From: Agromyces sp. Root81
GTDB lineage: Bacteria; Actinomycetota; Actinomycetes; Actinomycetales; Microbacteriaceae
Length of the DNA: 64,000 nucleotides
Direction of reading: 5' to 3'
Assembly (NCBI RefSeq): GCF_001429165.1
Contig: NZ_LMIR01000002.1
Span: 449,183 to 513,182, forward strand
The position numbers were made by a program, and so were the translations under genes. Numbering within the stretch: the first letter of the stretch is position 1; the number at the start of each line of letters is the position of its first letter. The notes beneath the pieces were generated by a model. That model saw nothing but the letters and a program-made list of their open reading frames with translations. It searched no databases and was not told where the DNA came from. Below, piece after piece: positions 27,293-37,137 of this stretch.

Positions 27293-28876
27293 TCACTCCC
27301 ATTCGATGGTGCCCGGCGGCTTCGACGTGACGTCGAGCACGACCCGGTTCACCTCGGGGACCTCGTTCGTGATGCGGTTCGAGATCTTCGCGAGGACGTC
27401 GTACGGCAGGCGCGTCCAGTCGGCGGTCATCGCGTCCTCCGACGAGACGGGGCGCAGCACGATGGGGTGGCCGTAGGTGCGGCCGTCGCCCTGCACGCCC
27501 ACCGAGCGCACGTCGGCGAGCAGCACGACCGGGCACTGCCAGATCTCCTGGTCGAGGCCGGCGGCGCTGAGCTCCTCGCGGGCGATCGCGTCGGCCTCGC
27601 GCAGCAGGTCGAGCCGCTCGCGGGTGACCTCGCCGACGATGCGGATGCCGAGCCCCGGGCCGGGGAACGGCTGGCGGCCGACGATCGCCTCGGGCAGCCC
27701 GAGGTCGCGGCCGATCGCGCGCACCTCGTCCTTGAAGAGGGTGCGCAGCGGCTCGACGAGCTCGAACTGCAGGTCTTCGGGAAGGCCGCCCACATTGTGG
27801 TGGCTCTTGATGTTCGCCGTGCCAGTGCCGCCGCCCGACTCGACGACGTCGGGGTAGAGCGTGCCCTGCACGAGGAACTTGATCGGCTCGCCCGCAGCCG
27901 CGGCCTCGGCGATGAGGTCGCGCTCGGCCTGCTCGAACGCGCGGATGAACTCGCGCCCGATGATCTTGCGCTTCTCCTCGGGGTCGCTGACGCCCTCGAG
28001 CGCTGCGAGGAAGGTGTCCTCGGCGTCGATGGTGATGAGCCGCACGCCCGTGGCGGCGACGTAGTCCTGCTGCACCTGCTCGCGCTCGCCCTTGCGGAGC
28101 AGCCCGTGGTCGACGAACACCGCGGTGAGCTGGTCGCCGACGGCCTCCTGCACGAGTGCGGTGGAGACGGCCGAGTCGACGCCGCCCGACAGGGCGGAGA
28201 TCACGCGCGCGGTGCCGACCTGCTCGCGGATGCGGGCGACCTGCTCGGCGATGACGTTGCCCGAGTTCCAGTCGGCGGGGATGCCGGCGGCGCGGTGCAG
28301 GAAGTTCTCGATGATGCGCTGGCCGAACTCCGAGTGCTTGACCTCGGGGTGCCACTGCACGCCGTAGAACTTCTTCTCGTCGTTGGCGAACGCGGCGACG
28401 GGCGTCGACGCCGTCGAGGCGAGCACCTCGAAGCCCTCGGGGGCACGCGAGACGGAGTCGCCGTGGCTCATCCACACGGTCTGGTCGGCGGGCTGGCCCT
28501 CGAGCAGCGCGTTGCCCGAGTCATCTGTGACCGTTGCGGCGGTCGCGCCGTACTCGCGGAGGCCGGTCTGCGAGACCTCACCGCCGAGCTGGGTGGCCAT
28601 CACCTGGAACCCGTAGCAGATGCCGAGCGTCGGCACGCCGAGCTGCAGGATGCCCTCGTCGAGTGCAGGGGCGCCCTCTTCGTACACCGACGACGGCCCG
28701 CCCGACAGCACGATGCCGATCGGGTTCTTCGCCGCGACCTCGGCCGCGGTGATCGTGTGCGGCACGATCTCGGAGTAGACGGATGCCTCGCGCACGCGCC
28801 GGGCGATGAGCTGGGCGTACTGGGCGCCGAAGTCGACGACGAGTACCGGCCGCTGCTCGGTGGGCTGATCGGTCAC
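27293..28876 (-). CDS. guaA: GMP synthase (glutamine-hydrolysing)
   Basis: Converts XMP to GMP with ATP and glutamine. 527 residues, family length. Class I glutaminase domain with [18 protein letters not shown], nucleophile Cys in GICYGFQ and His-x-Glu in [16 protein letters not shown]-loop ATP-pyrophosphatase domain with [11 protein letters not shown] (about residues 231-241); C-terminal dimerisation domain ending [18 protein letters not shown]. Its start overlaps the stop of the DUF3817 gene as ATGA, so the two are coupled. With guaB (37267) and guaB3 (32235) it covers guanine nucleotide synthesis. Confidence 0.97.
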   Translation of the reverse strand: MTDQPTEQRPVLVVDFGAQYAQLIARRVREASVYSEIVPHTITAAEVAAKNPIGIVLSGGPSSVYEEGAPALDEGILQLGVPTLGICYGFQVMATQLGGEVSQTGLREYGATAATVTDDSGNALLEGQPADQTVWMSHGDSVSRAPEGFEVLASTASTPVAAFANDEKKFYGVQWHPEVKHSEFGQRIIENFLHRAAGIPADWNSGNVIAEQVARIREQVGTARVISALSGGVDSAVSTALVQEAVGDQLTAVFVDHGLLRKGEREQVQQDYVAATGVRLITIDAEDTFLAALEGVSDPEEKRKIIGREFIRAFEQAERDLIAEAAAAGEPIKFLVQGTLYPDVVESGGGTGTANIKSHHNVGGLPEDLQFELVEPLRTLFKDEVRAIGRDLGLPEAIVGRQPFPGPGLGIRIVGEVTRERLDLLREADAIAREELSAAGLDQEIWQCPVVLLADVRSVGVQGDGRTYGHPIVLRPVSSEDAMTADWTRLPYDVLAKISNRITNEVPEVNRVVLDVTSKPPGTIEWE

Positions 28877-29364
28877 TGCTGGGCCTCCACGGTGTCGGAA
28901 GTGTCGGTGGTGTCGGAAGTCACGGCCTCTGCGGCCTCGCGGCGGTCGAGGTACTGGCGCACCTCACGGCCGATGCGGGCCTCGAGGAAGAACGAGAGGA
29001 AGGGCACGATGCCGCCGAGTGCGATGACGATGAAGCGGCTGAACGGCCAGCGCATGAGGCTCCAGAGCCGGAAGTCGCTGAAGAGGTAGACGACGTAGAA
29101 CCAGCCGTGGGCGATGAGGATGCCGGTCGAGAGGTTCACTCCCGTGCCGGTCGATTCGAGGCCGGCCGCCGTCTCGAGCACCGGGGTGAAGGCGAGCACG
29201 CCCTGGTCGCCGAAGGCGTAGAGCTCGAGGTGGAACGCGTACTTCATGATCATCTCGGCGCACAGCAGGAGCAGCATGACACCGGTGATCACCGAAGCGA
29301 CCTGGTAGAACTTCAGCGCCCCGCGAATGCGCGGCAGATCGGCGGATTTCGGCTCGAGGGGCAT
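28873..29364 (-). CDS. DUF3817 family membrane protein
   Basis: 163 residues with three to four membrane segments. The opening [31 protein letters not shown] and the middle [18 protein letters not shown] are typical of DUF3817, found next to or fused with integral membrane proteins in actinobacteria. The C-terminus is a Thr/Asp-rich tail. TAGACT (29371-29376) six bases before the ATG implies a leaderless transcript that also carries guaA. Function unknown. Confidence 0.85.
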   Translation of the reverse strand: MPLEPKSADLPRIRGALKFYQVASVITGVMLLLLCAEMIMKYAFHLELYAFGDQGVLAFTPVLETAAGLESTGTGVNLSTGILIAHGWFYVVYLFSDFRLWSLMRWPFSRFIVIALGGIVPFLSFFLEARIGREVRQYLDRREAAEAVTSDTTDTSDTVEAQQ

Positions 29365-29398
29365 GGCACCAGTCTACGCGGCGTCGGACGGACGACGT

Positions 29399-30211
29399 TC
29401 AGTCGTCGCCCAGCGGCTCGGCTGCGGCGGTCGGGGCAGCGGATGCCTCGGCCTCCTCCTGCTCCTCGCGCTCGCGCTCGACGGCGTCGCGCACGAGTCG
29501 GTACCAGAGGTAGATCGCGAACCCGGCGAAGACCGCCCACTCGACCGCGTAGAAGACGTTCAGCCAGTCGAGCTGGGTCTCCTGCTCGGGCGGCGGCGAG
29601 GCGATCGTGTCGAGCCCGGCGGGCGCCTCGGCGGCGGTGACGTATCCGAAGTACACCGGCCGGTCGTCGTAGTCGGCCCACACGTTGATGAGCTGCGCCA
29701 CGGCGACCGTCTGCATCGAGAAGGGGTCGGCCTCGTGATCGGGTGCGATCGGCGCCTCGCTCGGCAGGAATCGGCCGCCGATCGTGATCGGCTCGGCCGG
29801 GTCGACGGCGGCCTCGAACACGTCGGCGGCCTCGCGAGCCGTCTGCTCGTCGGCGGCCCAGCCGAGTGCGACGGGCAGCCCGCCGGGGGTGCCATCGGTC
29901 ACCTCGAGGTGCACGACCGGCCAGAATCCCGCGACGCCGTCGTTCAACCGGCCCTCGACGATGACCGTGTCGCCGGGCACGAGGGTGCCGGTGACCTCGA
30001 CGAGCTGGGCGGTCGACGCCTGCTTCGTCGGCTGGTCGGGCTCGGCGAGGCCGGCGAAGGGCCGTACCTCCTCGGTCGGGCGCTCGACGACCACGGAGGA
30101 TTCGACGGCGCGCTGGAGCTGCCACTGGCCGAGCAGTGCGAACGCCGCGGCGATGCCGAGCGCGAGGAGCAGTGCGGCCACCCAGCGGGGGCGCAGCATC
30201 ATCTGCAGCAT
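29399..30211 (-). CDS. SURF1 family protein (cytochrome oxidase assembly)
   Basis: 270 residues: an N-terminal membrane helix (about residues 8-28) with the family GQWQLQRA motif, an extracytoplasmic domain of about 170 residues containing FWPVVHLEV and LPVALGWA, a C-terminal helix (LNVFYAVEWAVFAGFAIYLWYRL) and an acidic Glu/Ala-rich tail. SURF1 helps heme a insertion into aa3-type oxidases. The ATG at 30211 overlaps the stop of a 15-codon upstream reading frame as TGATG, so its translation may be coupled to that leader. Confidence 0.87.
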   Translation of the reverse strand: MLQMMLRPRWVAALLLALGIAAAFALLGQWQLQRAVESSVVVERPTEEVRPFAGLAEPDQPTKQASTAQLVEVTGTLVPGDTVIVEGRLNDGVAGFWPVVHLEVTDGTPGGLPVALGWAADEQTAREAADVFEAAVDPAEPITIGGRFLPSEAPIAPDHEADPFSMQTVAVAQLINVWADYDDRPVYFGYVTAAEAPAGLDTIASPPPEQETQLDWLNVFYAVEWAVFAGFAIYLWYRLVRDAVEREREEQEEAEASAAPTAAAEPLGDD

Positions 30212-30258
30212 CAGTCGTCGGCTCCCGCGCTGGGCGTGGTTCCGCGGGAGACGAGCAT
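30211..30258 (-). CDS. Possible 15-residue leader peptide upstream of the SURF1 gene
   Basis: ATG 30258 opens a frame encoding MLVSRGTTPSAGADD and ends in TGA overlapping the SURF1 ATG as TGATG. TAAACT (30266-30271) lies seven bases before this ATG, the same spacing as at other leaderless genes in this window, so a transcript would start with this small frame. GGAGGG between them could instead be a weak ribosome binding site. Not long enough for homology; expression is unproven. Confidence 0.4.
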   Translation of the reverse strand: MLVSRGTTPSAGADD

Positions 30259-30309
30259 GCCCTCCAGTTTAGGCGCGCGCTCCCGGTGCTCAGTCCACCT
30301 CGACGGCGC

Positions 30310-32055
30310 TCAGTCGACCTTCACGATGTCGGGAGCCTCCAGGCGCACGCGATCGGCCGACTCGTCGTCGGGCTGCTCCTGCGAGGCCCGTTCTGCGGCG
30401 ACCCGTTCGAGGTAGCGCTCGACCTCGAGCGCCTGGCGCGCCGCGTTCCAGCCGAGCACCTTGCCCATGAGCTTCGCGGCGACCGGCGCCGCGGAGACTC
30501 CGCGGTCCCACGCCTCGATGGAGATGCGGGTGCGACGGGCGAGCACGTCGTCGAGGTGCAGCGCGCCCTCGTGCGATGCCGCGTAGACGACCTCTGCGCC
30601 CAGGTAGTCGTCGGCACCCGGCAACGGTTCGCCGAGCGAGGGGTCCTCGCGGATGAGGTCGAGCAGTTCGTCGGTCATCGTGCCGTACCGGTTCAGCAGG
30701 TGCTCGATGCGCACCTCGTGCACGCCGAACGCCCGGGCGATCTTGCCGCGCTTGTTCCACGCGGCCTGGTAGCCCTCCGCACCCAGCAGTGGGATGTCCT
30801 GCGTCGTCGACCTCGGCACCTTGCCGTCGAGCGCGTCGGCCGCGGCGTCGATCGCGTCCTTGGCCATCACCCGGTACGTCGTCCACTTGCCGCCGGCGAT
30901 GACGACGAGTCCGGGCACGGTGTGCGCGACGAGGTGTTCGCGTGAGAGCTTCGACGTCTGGTCGCTCTCCCCGGCGAGCAACGGCCGCAGGCCGGCGTAG
31001 ACGCCCTCGACGTCCTCCCGGGTGAGCGGGATGCCGAGCACGGCGTTGACGTGCTCGAGCAGGTAGTCGATGTCGGCCGCCGTCGCGGCGGGATGCGCCT
31101 TGTCGAGGTTCCAGTCCGTGTCGGTCGTGCCGATCAGCCAGTGCCGGCCCCACGGGATCACGAACAGCACGCTCTTCTCGGTGCGGAAGATCATGCCCAT
31201 CGCCGACTGGATGCGATCCCTCGGCACGACGAGGTGCACGCCCTTCGAGGCGCGCACCTTGAACGTGCCGCGCTCGCCGACCATGCGCTGGGTGTCGTCC
31301 GTCCACACGCCCGTGGCGTTCACGACCTGCTTCGCACGGACCTCGAAGTGCTCATCGGTCTCGAGGTCGTGCGCCTTCACGCCGACGACGCGTTCGCCGA
31401 CCTTGATGAACCCCTCGACCTTGACCCGGCTCGCGACGTGGGCGCCGTAGAACGACGCCGTGCGGGCGAGGGAGGCCACGTACCGGGCGTCGTCGACCTG
31501 CGCGTCGTAGTAGGTGAGCCCGCCGACGAGCGCATCCTTCGAGAGCGATGGGATGGCGCGCATCACCTGCCGCTTCGAGAGGTGGCGGTGGTGGGGCACA
31601 CCGGGCGGCCGCCCGCCGGTGTAGCTGAAGACGTCGTAGAGCATCATGCCGGCACCGACGTAGAGCCGCTCGATGATGCGGGTCTTCAATGGGTAGAGGA
31701 ACCGCACGGGCTTCACGAGGTGCGGTGCGATGCGCTGCAGCAGCAGGCCGCGCTCGATGAGCGCCTCGCGCACGAGACGGAAGTCGAGCTGCTCGAGATA
31801 GCGGATGCCGCCGTGCACGAGTTTCGACGAACGACTCGAGGTGCCCGATGCCCAGTCGCGAGCTTCGAGGAGCCCGGTCGAGAGGCCTCGCGTCACCGCG
31901 TCGAGCGCGGATCCGGTGCCGACGATGCCGCCGCCCACCACGAGGATGTCGAGCTCTTTCTCTTTCAGCCGCGCGATGGCGGCCCGCCGTTCCTCGGGTC
32001 CGAGCTTGGTCGAACGCGTCACCGACTTGAGCCTCGCCGACTTCTGAGTCGCCAT
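30310..32055 (-). CDS. glpD: Aerobic glycerol-3-phosphate dehydrogenase
   Basis: 581 residues from ATG 32055 (GATGGAG upstream). FAD-binding ILVVGGGIVGTGSALDAVTRG (about residues 37-57), then EARDWASGTSSRSSKLVHGG and RYLEQLDFRLVREAL, characteristic of GlpD/GlpO; C-terminal GGKWTTYRVMAKDAID and the helical C-terminal domain. Membrane-associated flavoenzyme oxidising glycerol-3-phosphate to DHAP and feeding electrons to the quinone pool. The family is about 550-585 residues long. Single gene; no glpF or glpK adjacent. Confidence 0.95.
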   Translation of the reverse strand: MATQKSARLKSVTRSTKLGPEERRAAIARLKEKELDILVVGGGIVGTGSALDAVTRGLSTGLLEARDWASGTSSRSSKLVHGGIRYLEQLDFRLVREALIERGLLLQRIAPHLVKPVRFLYPLKTRIIERLYVGAGMMLYDVFSYTGGRPPGVPHHRHLSKRQVMRAIPSLSKDALVGGLTYYDAQVDDARYVASLARTASFYGAHVASRVKVEGFIKVGERVVGVKAHDLETDEHFEVRAKQVVNATGVWTDDTQRMVGERGTFKVRASKGVHLVVPRDRIQSAMGMIFRTEKSVLFVIPWGRHWLIGTTDTDWNLDKAHPAATAADIDYLLEHVNAVLGIPLTREDVEGVYAGLRPLLAGESDQTSKLSREHLVAHTVPGLVVIAGGKWTTYRVMAKDAIDAAADALDGKVPRSTTQDIPLLGAEGYQAAWNKRGKIARAFGVHEVRIEHLLNRYGTMTDELLDLIREDPSLGEPLPGADDYLGAEVVYAASHEGALHLDDVLARRTRISIEAWDRGVSAAPVAAKLMGKVLGWNAARQALEVERYLERVAAERASQEQPDDESADRVRLEAPDIVKVD

Positions 32056-32139
32056 CGTGCCACTCCATCCCCGCGGCCTCACGGCAGGGCCGCGCGATCC
32101 GCTTCCACGCTACCCGAAGCTGCGCTGGATGACACGGTG

Positions 32140-32229
32140 GGTTGAGGAGGCGCGCCAGCGCCGCCTCGACACACGAAGGTTCGATCGGGTGGGTTTCGAG
32201 ACGCTCGCTGCGCTCGCTCCTCGACCCGC
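32140..32229. repeat. Pair of REP-like palindromic units in inverted orientation
   Basis: In the gap between glpD and guaB3 lie two related units: GGTTGAGGAGGCGCG followed by CCAGCGCCGCCTCGAC (32140-32170), and in opposite orientation GGGTTTCGAGACGCTCGC followed by TGCGCTCGCTCCTCGACCC (32191-32227). Each is internally palindromic. Read in the same direction both have the order GGGTYGAGGA / GCGC / CTCGA. This is the layout of a REP/BIME pair. It may also end guaB3 transcription, which stops at 32235. Confidence 0.6.
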
Positions 32230-32234
32230 GGCCG

Positions 32235-33359
32235 TCAGGACGACTGGTACGGCGCGACGACGACGTCCACGCGCTGGAACTCCTTGAGGTCGGAGTAGCC
32301 GGTGGTCGCCATCGAGCGCTTGAGCGCGCCGATGAGGTTCGTCACGCCATCGGCCGACGGAGCCGGCCCGTAGAGCACCTCTTCGAGCGGGGCGACCTGG
32401 CCGACGTGCACGCGCTGGCCGCGCGGCAGCTTCGGGTGGTGCGCCTCGGCGCCCCAGTGGTAGCCGCCGCCCGGGGCATCCGTCGCCCGTGCGAGTGCCG
32501 CACCGAGCATGACCGCGTCGGCACCGCAGGCGATCGCCTTCACGATGTCGCCCGACTTCCCGACGCCGCCGTCGGCGATGACGTGCACGTAACGGCCGCC
32601 GGACTCGTCGAGGTAGTCGCGCCGCGCACCGGCGACGTCGGCGACCGCTGTGGCCATCGGGGCGTGGATGCCGAGGGTCGCGCGCGTCGTCGACGCCGCG
32701 CCCCCGCCGAAGCCGACGAGCACACCCGCCGCGCCGGTGCGCATGAGGTGCAGTGCCGCGGTGTAGGTCGCGGCGCCGCCGACGATCACGGGCACGTCGA
32801 GCTCGTAGATGAACTTCTTGAGGTTCAGCGGCTCCTGGTTCTTCGAGACGTGCTCGGCCGACACGGTGGTGCCGCGGATCACGAACAGGTCGACGCCCGC
32901 AGCGACGACGGTCTCGTAGAGCTCCTGGGTGCGCTGCGGCGAGAGCGCGCCGGCGACGGTGACGCCCGCCGCGCGGATCTCGGCGAGGCGGGCCTCGACG
33001 AGCTCGGGCTTGATGGGCTCGGAGTAGAGCTGCTGCATGCGGGCCGTGGCGTGCTCGGGCGCGAGGCCCCGGATCTCGGCGAGCACGGGCTCGGGGTCGT
33101 CGTAGCGGGTCCAGAGGCCCTCGAGGTCGAGCACGCCGAGGCCGCCGAGCTGGCCCATCATGATCGCGGTCTGCGGCGAGACCACGGAGTCCATGGGTGC
33201 GGCGAGGAACGGGATGTCGAACTGGTACGCGTCGATCGACCAGCCGACCGAGACGTCTTCGGGGTCGCGGGTGCGCCGGCTCGGCACGATCGCGATGTCA
33301 TCGAATGCATAGACGCGCTGGCCCCGCTTGGAGCGGCCGATCTCGATCTCCTGGGTCAC
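32235..33359 (-). CDS. guaB3: GuaB3 family IMP dehydrogenase-related protein
   Basis: 374 residues from GTG 33359 (six bases after TAGGGT at 33366-33371; a GTG one codon upstream is possible). TIM-barrel of the IMPDH/GMPR superfamily with MDSVVSPQTA, VIVGGAAT, IADGGVGKSGDIVKA and GAALARA, but without CBS domains. Where IMPDH has GPGSICTTR this protein has FGGGAASTTRATLG, so the canonical catalytic Cys is absent at that place. GuaB3 proteins are widespread in actinobacteria; a role in guanine nucleotide interconversion is likely but the reaction cannot be read from sequence. Confidence 0.9.
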   Translation of the reverse strand: MTQEIEIGRSKRGQRVYAFDDIAIVPSRRTRDPEDVSVGWSIDAYQFDIPFLAAPMDSVVSPQTAIMMGQLGGLGVLDLEGLWTRYDDPEPVLAEIRGLAPEHATARMQQLYSEPIKPELVEARLAEIRAAGVTVAGALSPQRTQELYETVVAAGVDLFVIRGTTVSAEHVSKNQEPLNLKKFIYELDVPVIVGGAATYTAALHLMRTGAAGVLVGFGGGAASTTRATLGIHAPMATAVADVAGARRDYLDESGGRYVHVIADGGVGKSGDIVKAIACGADAVMLGAALARATDAPGGGYHWGAEAHHPKLPRGQRVHVGQVAPLEEVLYGPAPSADGVTNLIGALKRSMATTGYSDLKEFQRVDVVVAPYQSS

Positions 33360-33503
33360 CACTCAACCCTACCCGGCCGATACCGCGCCGGTTGAGAGGA
33401 GCAGGGCGTCCACCGGAACTCGCACTCACTGCCATGACCGTTGCGATCGTCGACGCGGTGGTCGAGCCGACGCCCTCGGAGCCGACGACGGACTGGACCG
33501 AAC

Positions 33504-33992
33504 TCATGCCCTGCCCTGTCCCGATCGTGATGAGTGCTCGAGCCCGGCGCCCTCCGACGCCGACAGGTCCACTGCTTCGAACGGACGTTCGCCCCTGCCC
33601 AGGTCAGCCGATGCACGCCGACGGCTCTGGCGTGCCGACTGCACGACAGCGATGACCGCAGCCACGAGCACGAGCAGGAAGCCGGACACCGGCGCCGCGC
33701 TCACCCCGATCAGCGCGATCATCAGCAGCGCGATGCTGACCGACCACGGCAGCCGCCCGGCGTGCTCGAGGGCGGTCATCGCCAGGCCGGCGACCAATCC
33801 GAAGAATCCGGTCATCAAGAACCAGAGCGCCACCTCGAGCTCGCTCGTCATCGCTCCGTACCAGCCGCCGGCCAATGCCTCGCCCAGCGCTGGAGCAGAT
33901 GCAAGCACTCCGACTGCAGTGTGCAGCACCCACACGATGATGAGCACCGGTCCGGCAATCGCCGTTCGTCTGTTGCTTCTCTGTCTCGTCAT
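33504..33992 (-). CDS. Small membrane protein, DUF6463-like
   Basis: 162 residues from ATG 33992, which sits seven bases after CAGACT (34000-34005); a GTG at 34016 is an alternative. Four hydrophobic segments (about residues 12-32, 52-75, 85-105, 108-125), with the HTAVGVL motif after the first, followed by a polar, probably disordered tail of about 40 residues. The layout resembles DUF6463; the assignment is tentative and function unknown. Confidence 0.6.
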   Translation of the reverse strand: MTRQRSNRRTAIAGPVLIIVWVLHTAVGVLASAPALGEALAGGWYGAMTSELEVALWFLMTGFFGLVAGLAMTALEHAGRLPWSVSIALLMIALIGVSAAPVSGFLLVLVAAVIAVVQSARQSRRRASADLGRGERPFEAVDLSASEGAGLEHSSRSGQGRA

Positions 33993-34091
33993 GCCGATCA
34001 GTCTGGGTGTCGGCACCCCCTCCGCGCCTCACCCCATCGGGTGACCCGACTCCGCGCGTCCACGACTCGCTCCACGACTCCAGGCGCGAAG

Positions 34092-35792
34092 CTAGCGGGC
34101 CCGCACCACCCGGGACTCGTCCCAGACCGGGGCATCCGATTCGTAGACCTCGCCGTCGCTGCCGAAGACGAGGAACCGGTCGAAGCCGCGCGTGAACCAG
34201 CGGTCGTGGGTGACCGCGAGCACCGTGCCGTCGAAGCGCGACAGCCCCTCCTCGAGCGCCTCGGCCGAGACGAGGTCGAGGTTGTCGGTCGGCTCGTCGA
34301 GCAGCAGCAGGGTGGCGCCTGAGAGCTCGAGCAGCAGGATCTGCAGGCGCGCCTGCTGGCCGCCCGAGAGCGAGTCGAACGTCTGCTGCGCCGCAGCTGC
34401 GAGCCCGTACCGGTCGAGCGCGGAACTCGCCGCCTCGCGCGCCATGCCGTCGCGATTCGCGTCGCCCCGGTGCAGGATGTCGAGCAGGGTGCGCCCGCGG
34501 TACTCGGGGTGCTCATGGTTCTGCGCGAACCATCCGGGCACGACCCGTGCGCCGAGCACGGCGCGGCCGGTGTGGGGCACCTCGGCGAGCGACTCCCCCA
34601 CGGTCGTGACGTGACCGAGCATGCGGTCGGGCTCGGTGCCCCCTCCCGCGAGCAGCCGCAGGAAGTGCGACTTGCCCGAGCCGTTCGAGCCGAGCACGGC
34701 GACCCGGTCGCCGTACCAGACCTCGAGGTCGAAGGGCTTCATGAGGCCGGTGAGCTCGAGCCGTTCGCCGACGACGGCGCGCTTGCCCGTGCGTGATCCG
34801 CGCAGCCGCATCGACACCGCCTGCGCGGGCGGGCGCTCCTCGGGCGGCCCCGCCTCCTCGAACTTGCGCAGGCGCGTCATGGCCGCCTGGTAGCGCGAGG
34901 CCATGCCGTCGTTGTAGGTCGCCTTGACCTTGAGGGTGGCGACGAGGATCTTCAGCGCGGCATGCTGCTCGTCCCAGCGGCGGCGCAGCTCGTCGAGGCG
35001 CTCGAAGCGCTCCTCGCGCGCCCGGTGGTACCCCTCGAAGCTGCCGCCGTGCACCCAGGCCGTGTTGCCGGCCGCGCCGACCTCGAGCGTGACGATGCGG
35101 TCGGCGGCGCGCGCGAGCAGCTCGCGATCGTGCGAGACGAGCAGCACCGTCTTCGGCGTGGCCCGCAGCTGCGACTCGAGCCAGCGCTTGCCCGGCACGT
35201 CGAGCGAGTTGTCGGGCTCGTCGAGCAGCAGCACCTGCTCGGGGCCGCGGAAGAGCGCCTCGAGCGCGAGCCGCTTCTGCTCGCCGCCCGAGAGCGTGGA
35301 GAGCTCGCGCCACTTCGCGCGCTCGAACGGGATGCCGAGCGCCGCGATCGTGCAGTGGTCCCAGACCACTTCCTGGTCGTAGCCGCCCGCCTCGGCGTAC
35401 TCGGCGAGCGCGGTGGCGTACCGCATCTGCGCTGCGGTGTCGTCGCGTTCGATGAGGGCGCTCTCGGATGCCTCGAGCTCGATCGCCGCGGCACGGATGC
35501 GGGTCGGCGCGACCGAGACGAGCAGGCCCTGCACCGTGGCATCCGTGCCCTCGACCGTCGCCCCGGTGCCGACGAACTGGTCCATGACGCCGAGCCCGCC
35601 GTCGACCTGCACGCTGCCCTCGTCGGGGCGCAGCTCGCCGCGGACGATGCGCAGCAGTGTCGACTTGCCCGCGCCGTTCGCGCCGATGAGGGCGGTGGTC
35701 GCGCCGTCCGTCACCCGGAAGGCGAGGTCGGCGAGGAGCGGCCTGCCGTCGGCGAGCGAGAAGGAGACGCCGTTGACGTCGATGAAACCCAT
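34092..35792 (-). CDS. ABC-F family ATPase
   Basis: 566 residues from ATG 35792. Two nucleotide-binding domains and no membrane segments. First domain: GANGAGKST, LSGGEQKRLALEAL, LLLDEPDNSLD. Second: GSNGSGKSHFLRLLAGG (His after GKS in place of the common Thr), LSGGQQARLQILLLE, LLLDEPTDNLD. The linker between them (about residues 250-340) is rich in Arg/Lys/Glu and helical. ABC-F proteins act on the ribosome, in translation control or antibiotic protection; which role cannot be told from sequence. Single gene. Confidence 0.9.
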   Translation of the reverse strand: MGFIDVNGVSFSLADGRPLLADLAFRVTDGATTALIGANGAGKSTLLRIVRGELRPDEGSVQVDGGLGVMDQFVGTGATVEGTDATVQGLLVSVAPTRIRAAAIELEASESALIERDDTAAQMRYATALAEYAEAGGYDQEVVWDHCTIAALGIPFERAKWRELSTLSGGEQKRLALEALFRGPEQVLLLDEPDNSLDVPGKRWLESQLRATPKTVLLVSHDRELLARAADRIVTLEVGAAGNTAWVHGGSFEGYHRAREERFERLDELRRRWDEQHAALKILVATLKVKATYNDGMASRYQAAMTRLRKFEEAGPPEERPPAQAVSMRLRGSRTGKRAVVGERLELTGLMKPFDLEVWYGDRVAVLGSNGSGKSHFLRLLAGGGTEPDRMLGHVTTVGESLAEVPHTGRAVLGARVVPGWFAQNHEHPEYRGRTLLDILHRGDANRDGMAREAASSALDRYGLAAAAQQTFDSLSGGQQARLQILLLELSGATLLLLDEPTDNLDLVSAEALEEGLSRFDGTVLAVTHDRWFTRGFDRFLVFGSDGEVYESDAPVWDESRVVRAR

Positions 35793-35919
35793 GGGAGATC
35801 CGTTCGGTCCGCGGCCGGGCCACTTCGCCCGGTTCCGCACCGCCCGATGGGCAGCCGACCAGACTAGCGCGCTGCGATTGCCTCTGCCACCCGCGCGTGT
35901 TCTGCGGCAAGCTGGAGCC

Positions 35920-37074
35920 ATGCAACGCACCGCAGCCGAGCCCCTCGACGTCCTCCGCACGCGAACCAGCGAGAAATGGCGCCATTACCCCGCCGACGTG
36001 CTGCCGCTGCCCGTCGCCGAGATGGACTACCCGCTCGCCGAGCCGATCAAGGCGGCGTTGCACGCGGCCGTCGACCGCTCCGACACGGGCTACTCGGCCG
36101 GGAGCCTCCCCGTCGCCGAGGCGTTCCAGGGCTTCGCCGCCACCCGCCTCGGCTGGGACGTCGACCCGGCACGCGTGACCTGCACGGCCGACGTCAGCAT
36201 GGGCATCGTCGAGATGCTCCGCCAGGTCACCGAACCCGGCGACGGCGTCGTCATCACCCCGCCGATCTACCCGCCCTTCTTCGACCTCGTGACCGAGGCG
36301 TCGGGCCGCGTCGTCGAGGTGCCGATGATCGGCGGCATCGACGAGGGCTGGGCGCTCGACCTCGACGGCATCGACGCGGCGTTCGCGGCCGGCGCCCGGG
36401 CGATGGTGCTCTGCAACCCGCACAACCCGATCGGCCTGGTTCCGGATGCCTCGCAGCTGGCCGCCCTCGCCGAGATCGCCGCCCGTCACGGCGTGACGAT
36501 CGTCTCCGACGAGGTGCACGGCCCGCTCGTGCAGCCCGGCGTCGACTACACGCCGTTCCTCACGGTCTCCGACGCGGCGCGCGAGCACGGGGTCACCGTG
36601 ACCGCGGCGACGAAGGCGTTCAACATCGCGGGGCTGAAGGCGGCCCTCATCGTGACCGCGAGCGAACGCGGCGACCACGCCCGCACCGCCCTCCCCTACG
36701 AGGTCGAGTGGCGCATGAGCCAGTTCGGGTCGATCGCCTCGGTCGCGGCCTTCCGGCACGGCGGCCAGTGGCTCGACGGCGTGCTCGCGAGCCTCGACGA
36801 CAACCGGCGCCTGCTCGCGGAGCTCCTCGCCGACGAACTGCCTGGCGTGCGCTACCGCATGCCCGATGCGACCTACCTCGCGTGGCTCGACCTCTCGGCG
36901 CTCGGCTGGGGCGACGACCCCGCCGCGTACGCGCTCGAGCACGCCAAGGTCGCTCTCGGCATCGGGCCCATGTTCGGCTCGAGCGTCGGCCGCGGGCACG
37001 CGCGACTGAACTTCGCCTGCACGCCCGAGGTGCTCGCCGAGGCGATCACGCGCCTCGCCGACGCCCGCAGCTGA
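35920..37074 (+). CDS. MalY/PatB-type PLP C-S lyase or aminotransferase
   Basis: 384 residues from ATG 35920; CAAGCT lies six bases upstream (35908-35913). Fold type I PLP enzyme: WRHYPADVLPLPVAEMDY (family opening), NPHNPIG, VSDEVHGPL (Asp of the cofactor ring), TAATKAFNIAGLKAA with the Schiff-base Lys, and ARLNFACTP (carboxylate-binding Arg). The VAEMDYPLAEPI start is that of MalY/PatB cystathionine beta-lyases. Probably cleaves cystathionine or related thioethers to thiol, pyruvate and ammonia. Divergent from the ABC-F gene. Confidence 0.9.
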   Translation: MQRTAAEPLDVLRTRTSEKWRHYPADVLPLPVAEMDYPLAEPIKAALHAAVDRSDTGYSAGSLPVAEAFQGFAATRLGWDVDPARVTCTADVSMGIVEMLRQVTEPGDGVVITPPIYPPFFDLVTEASGRVVEVPMIGGIDEGWALDLDGIDAAFAAGARAMVLCNPHNPIGLVPDASQLAALAEIAARHGVTIVSDEVHGPLVQPGVDYTPFLTVSDAAREHGVTVTAATKAFNIAGLKAALIVTASERGDHARTALPYEVEWRMSQFGSIASVAAFRHGGQWLDGVLASLDDNRRLLAELLADELPGVRYRMPDATYLAWLDLSALGWGDDPAAYALEHAKVALGIGPMFGSSVGRGHARLNFACTPEVLAEAITRLADARS

Positions 37075-37137
37075 ATCCCGCTCGGCCGCGACTCAGACCT
37101 CCCCGTGGCCACCGTCCACCGTCCCCGCAGCGTTCCT

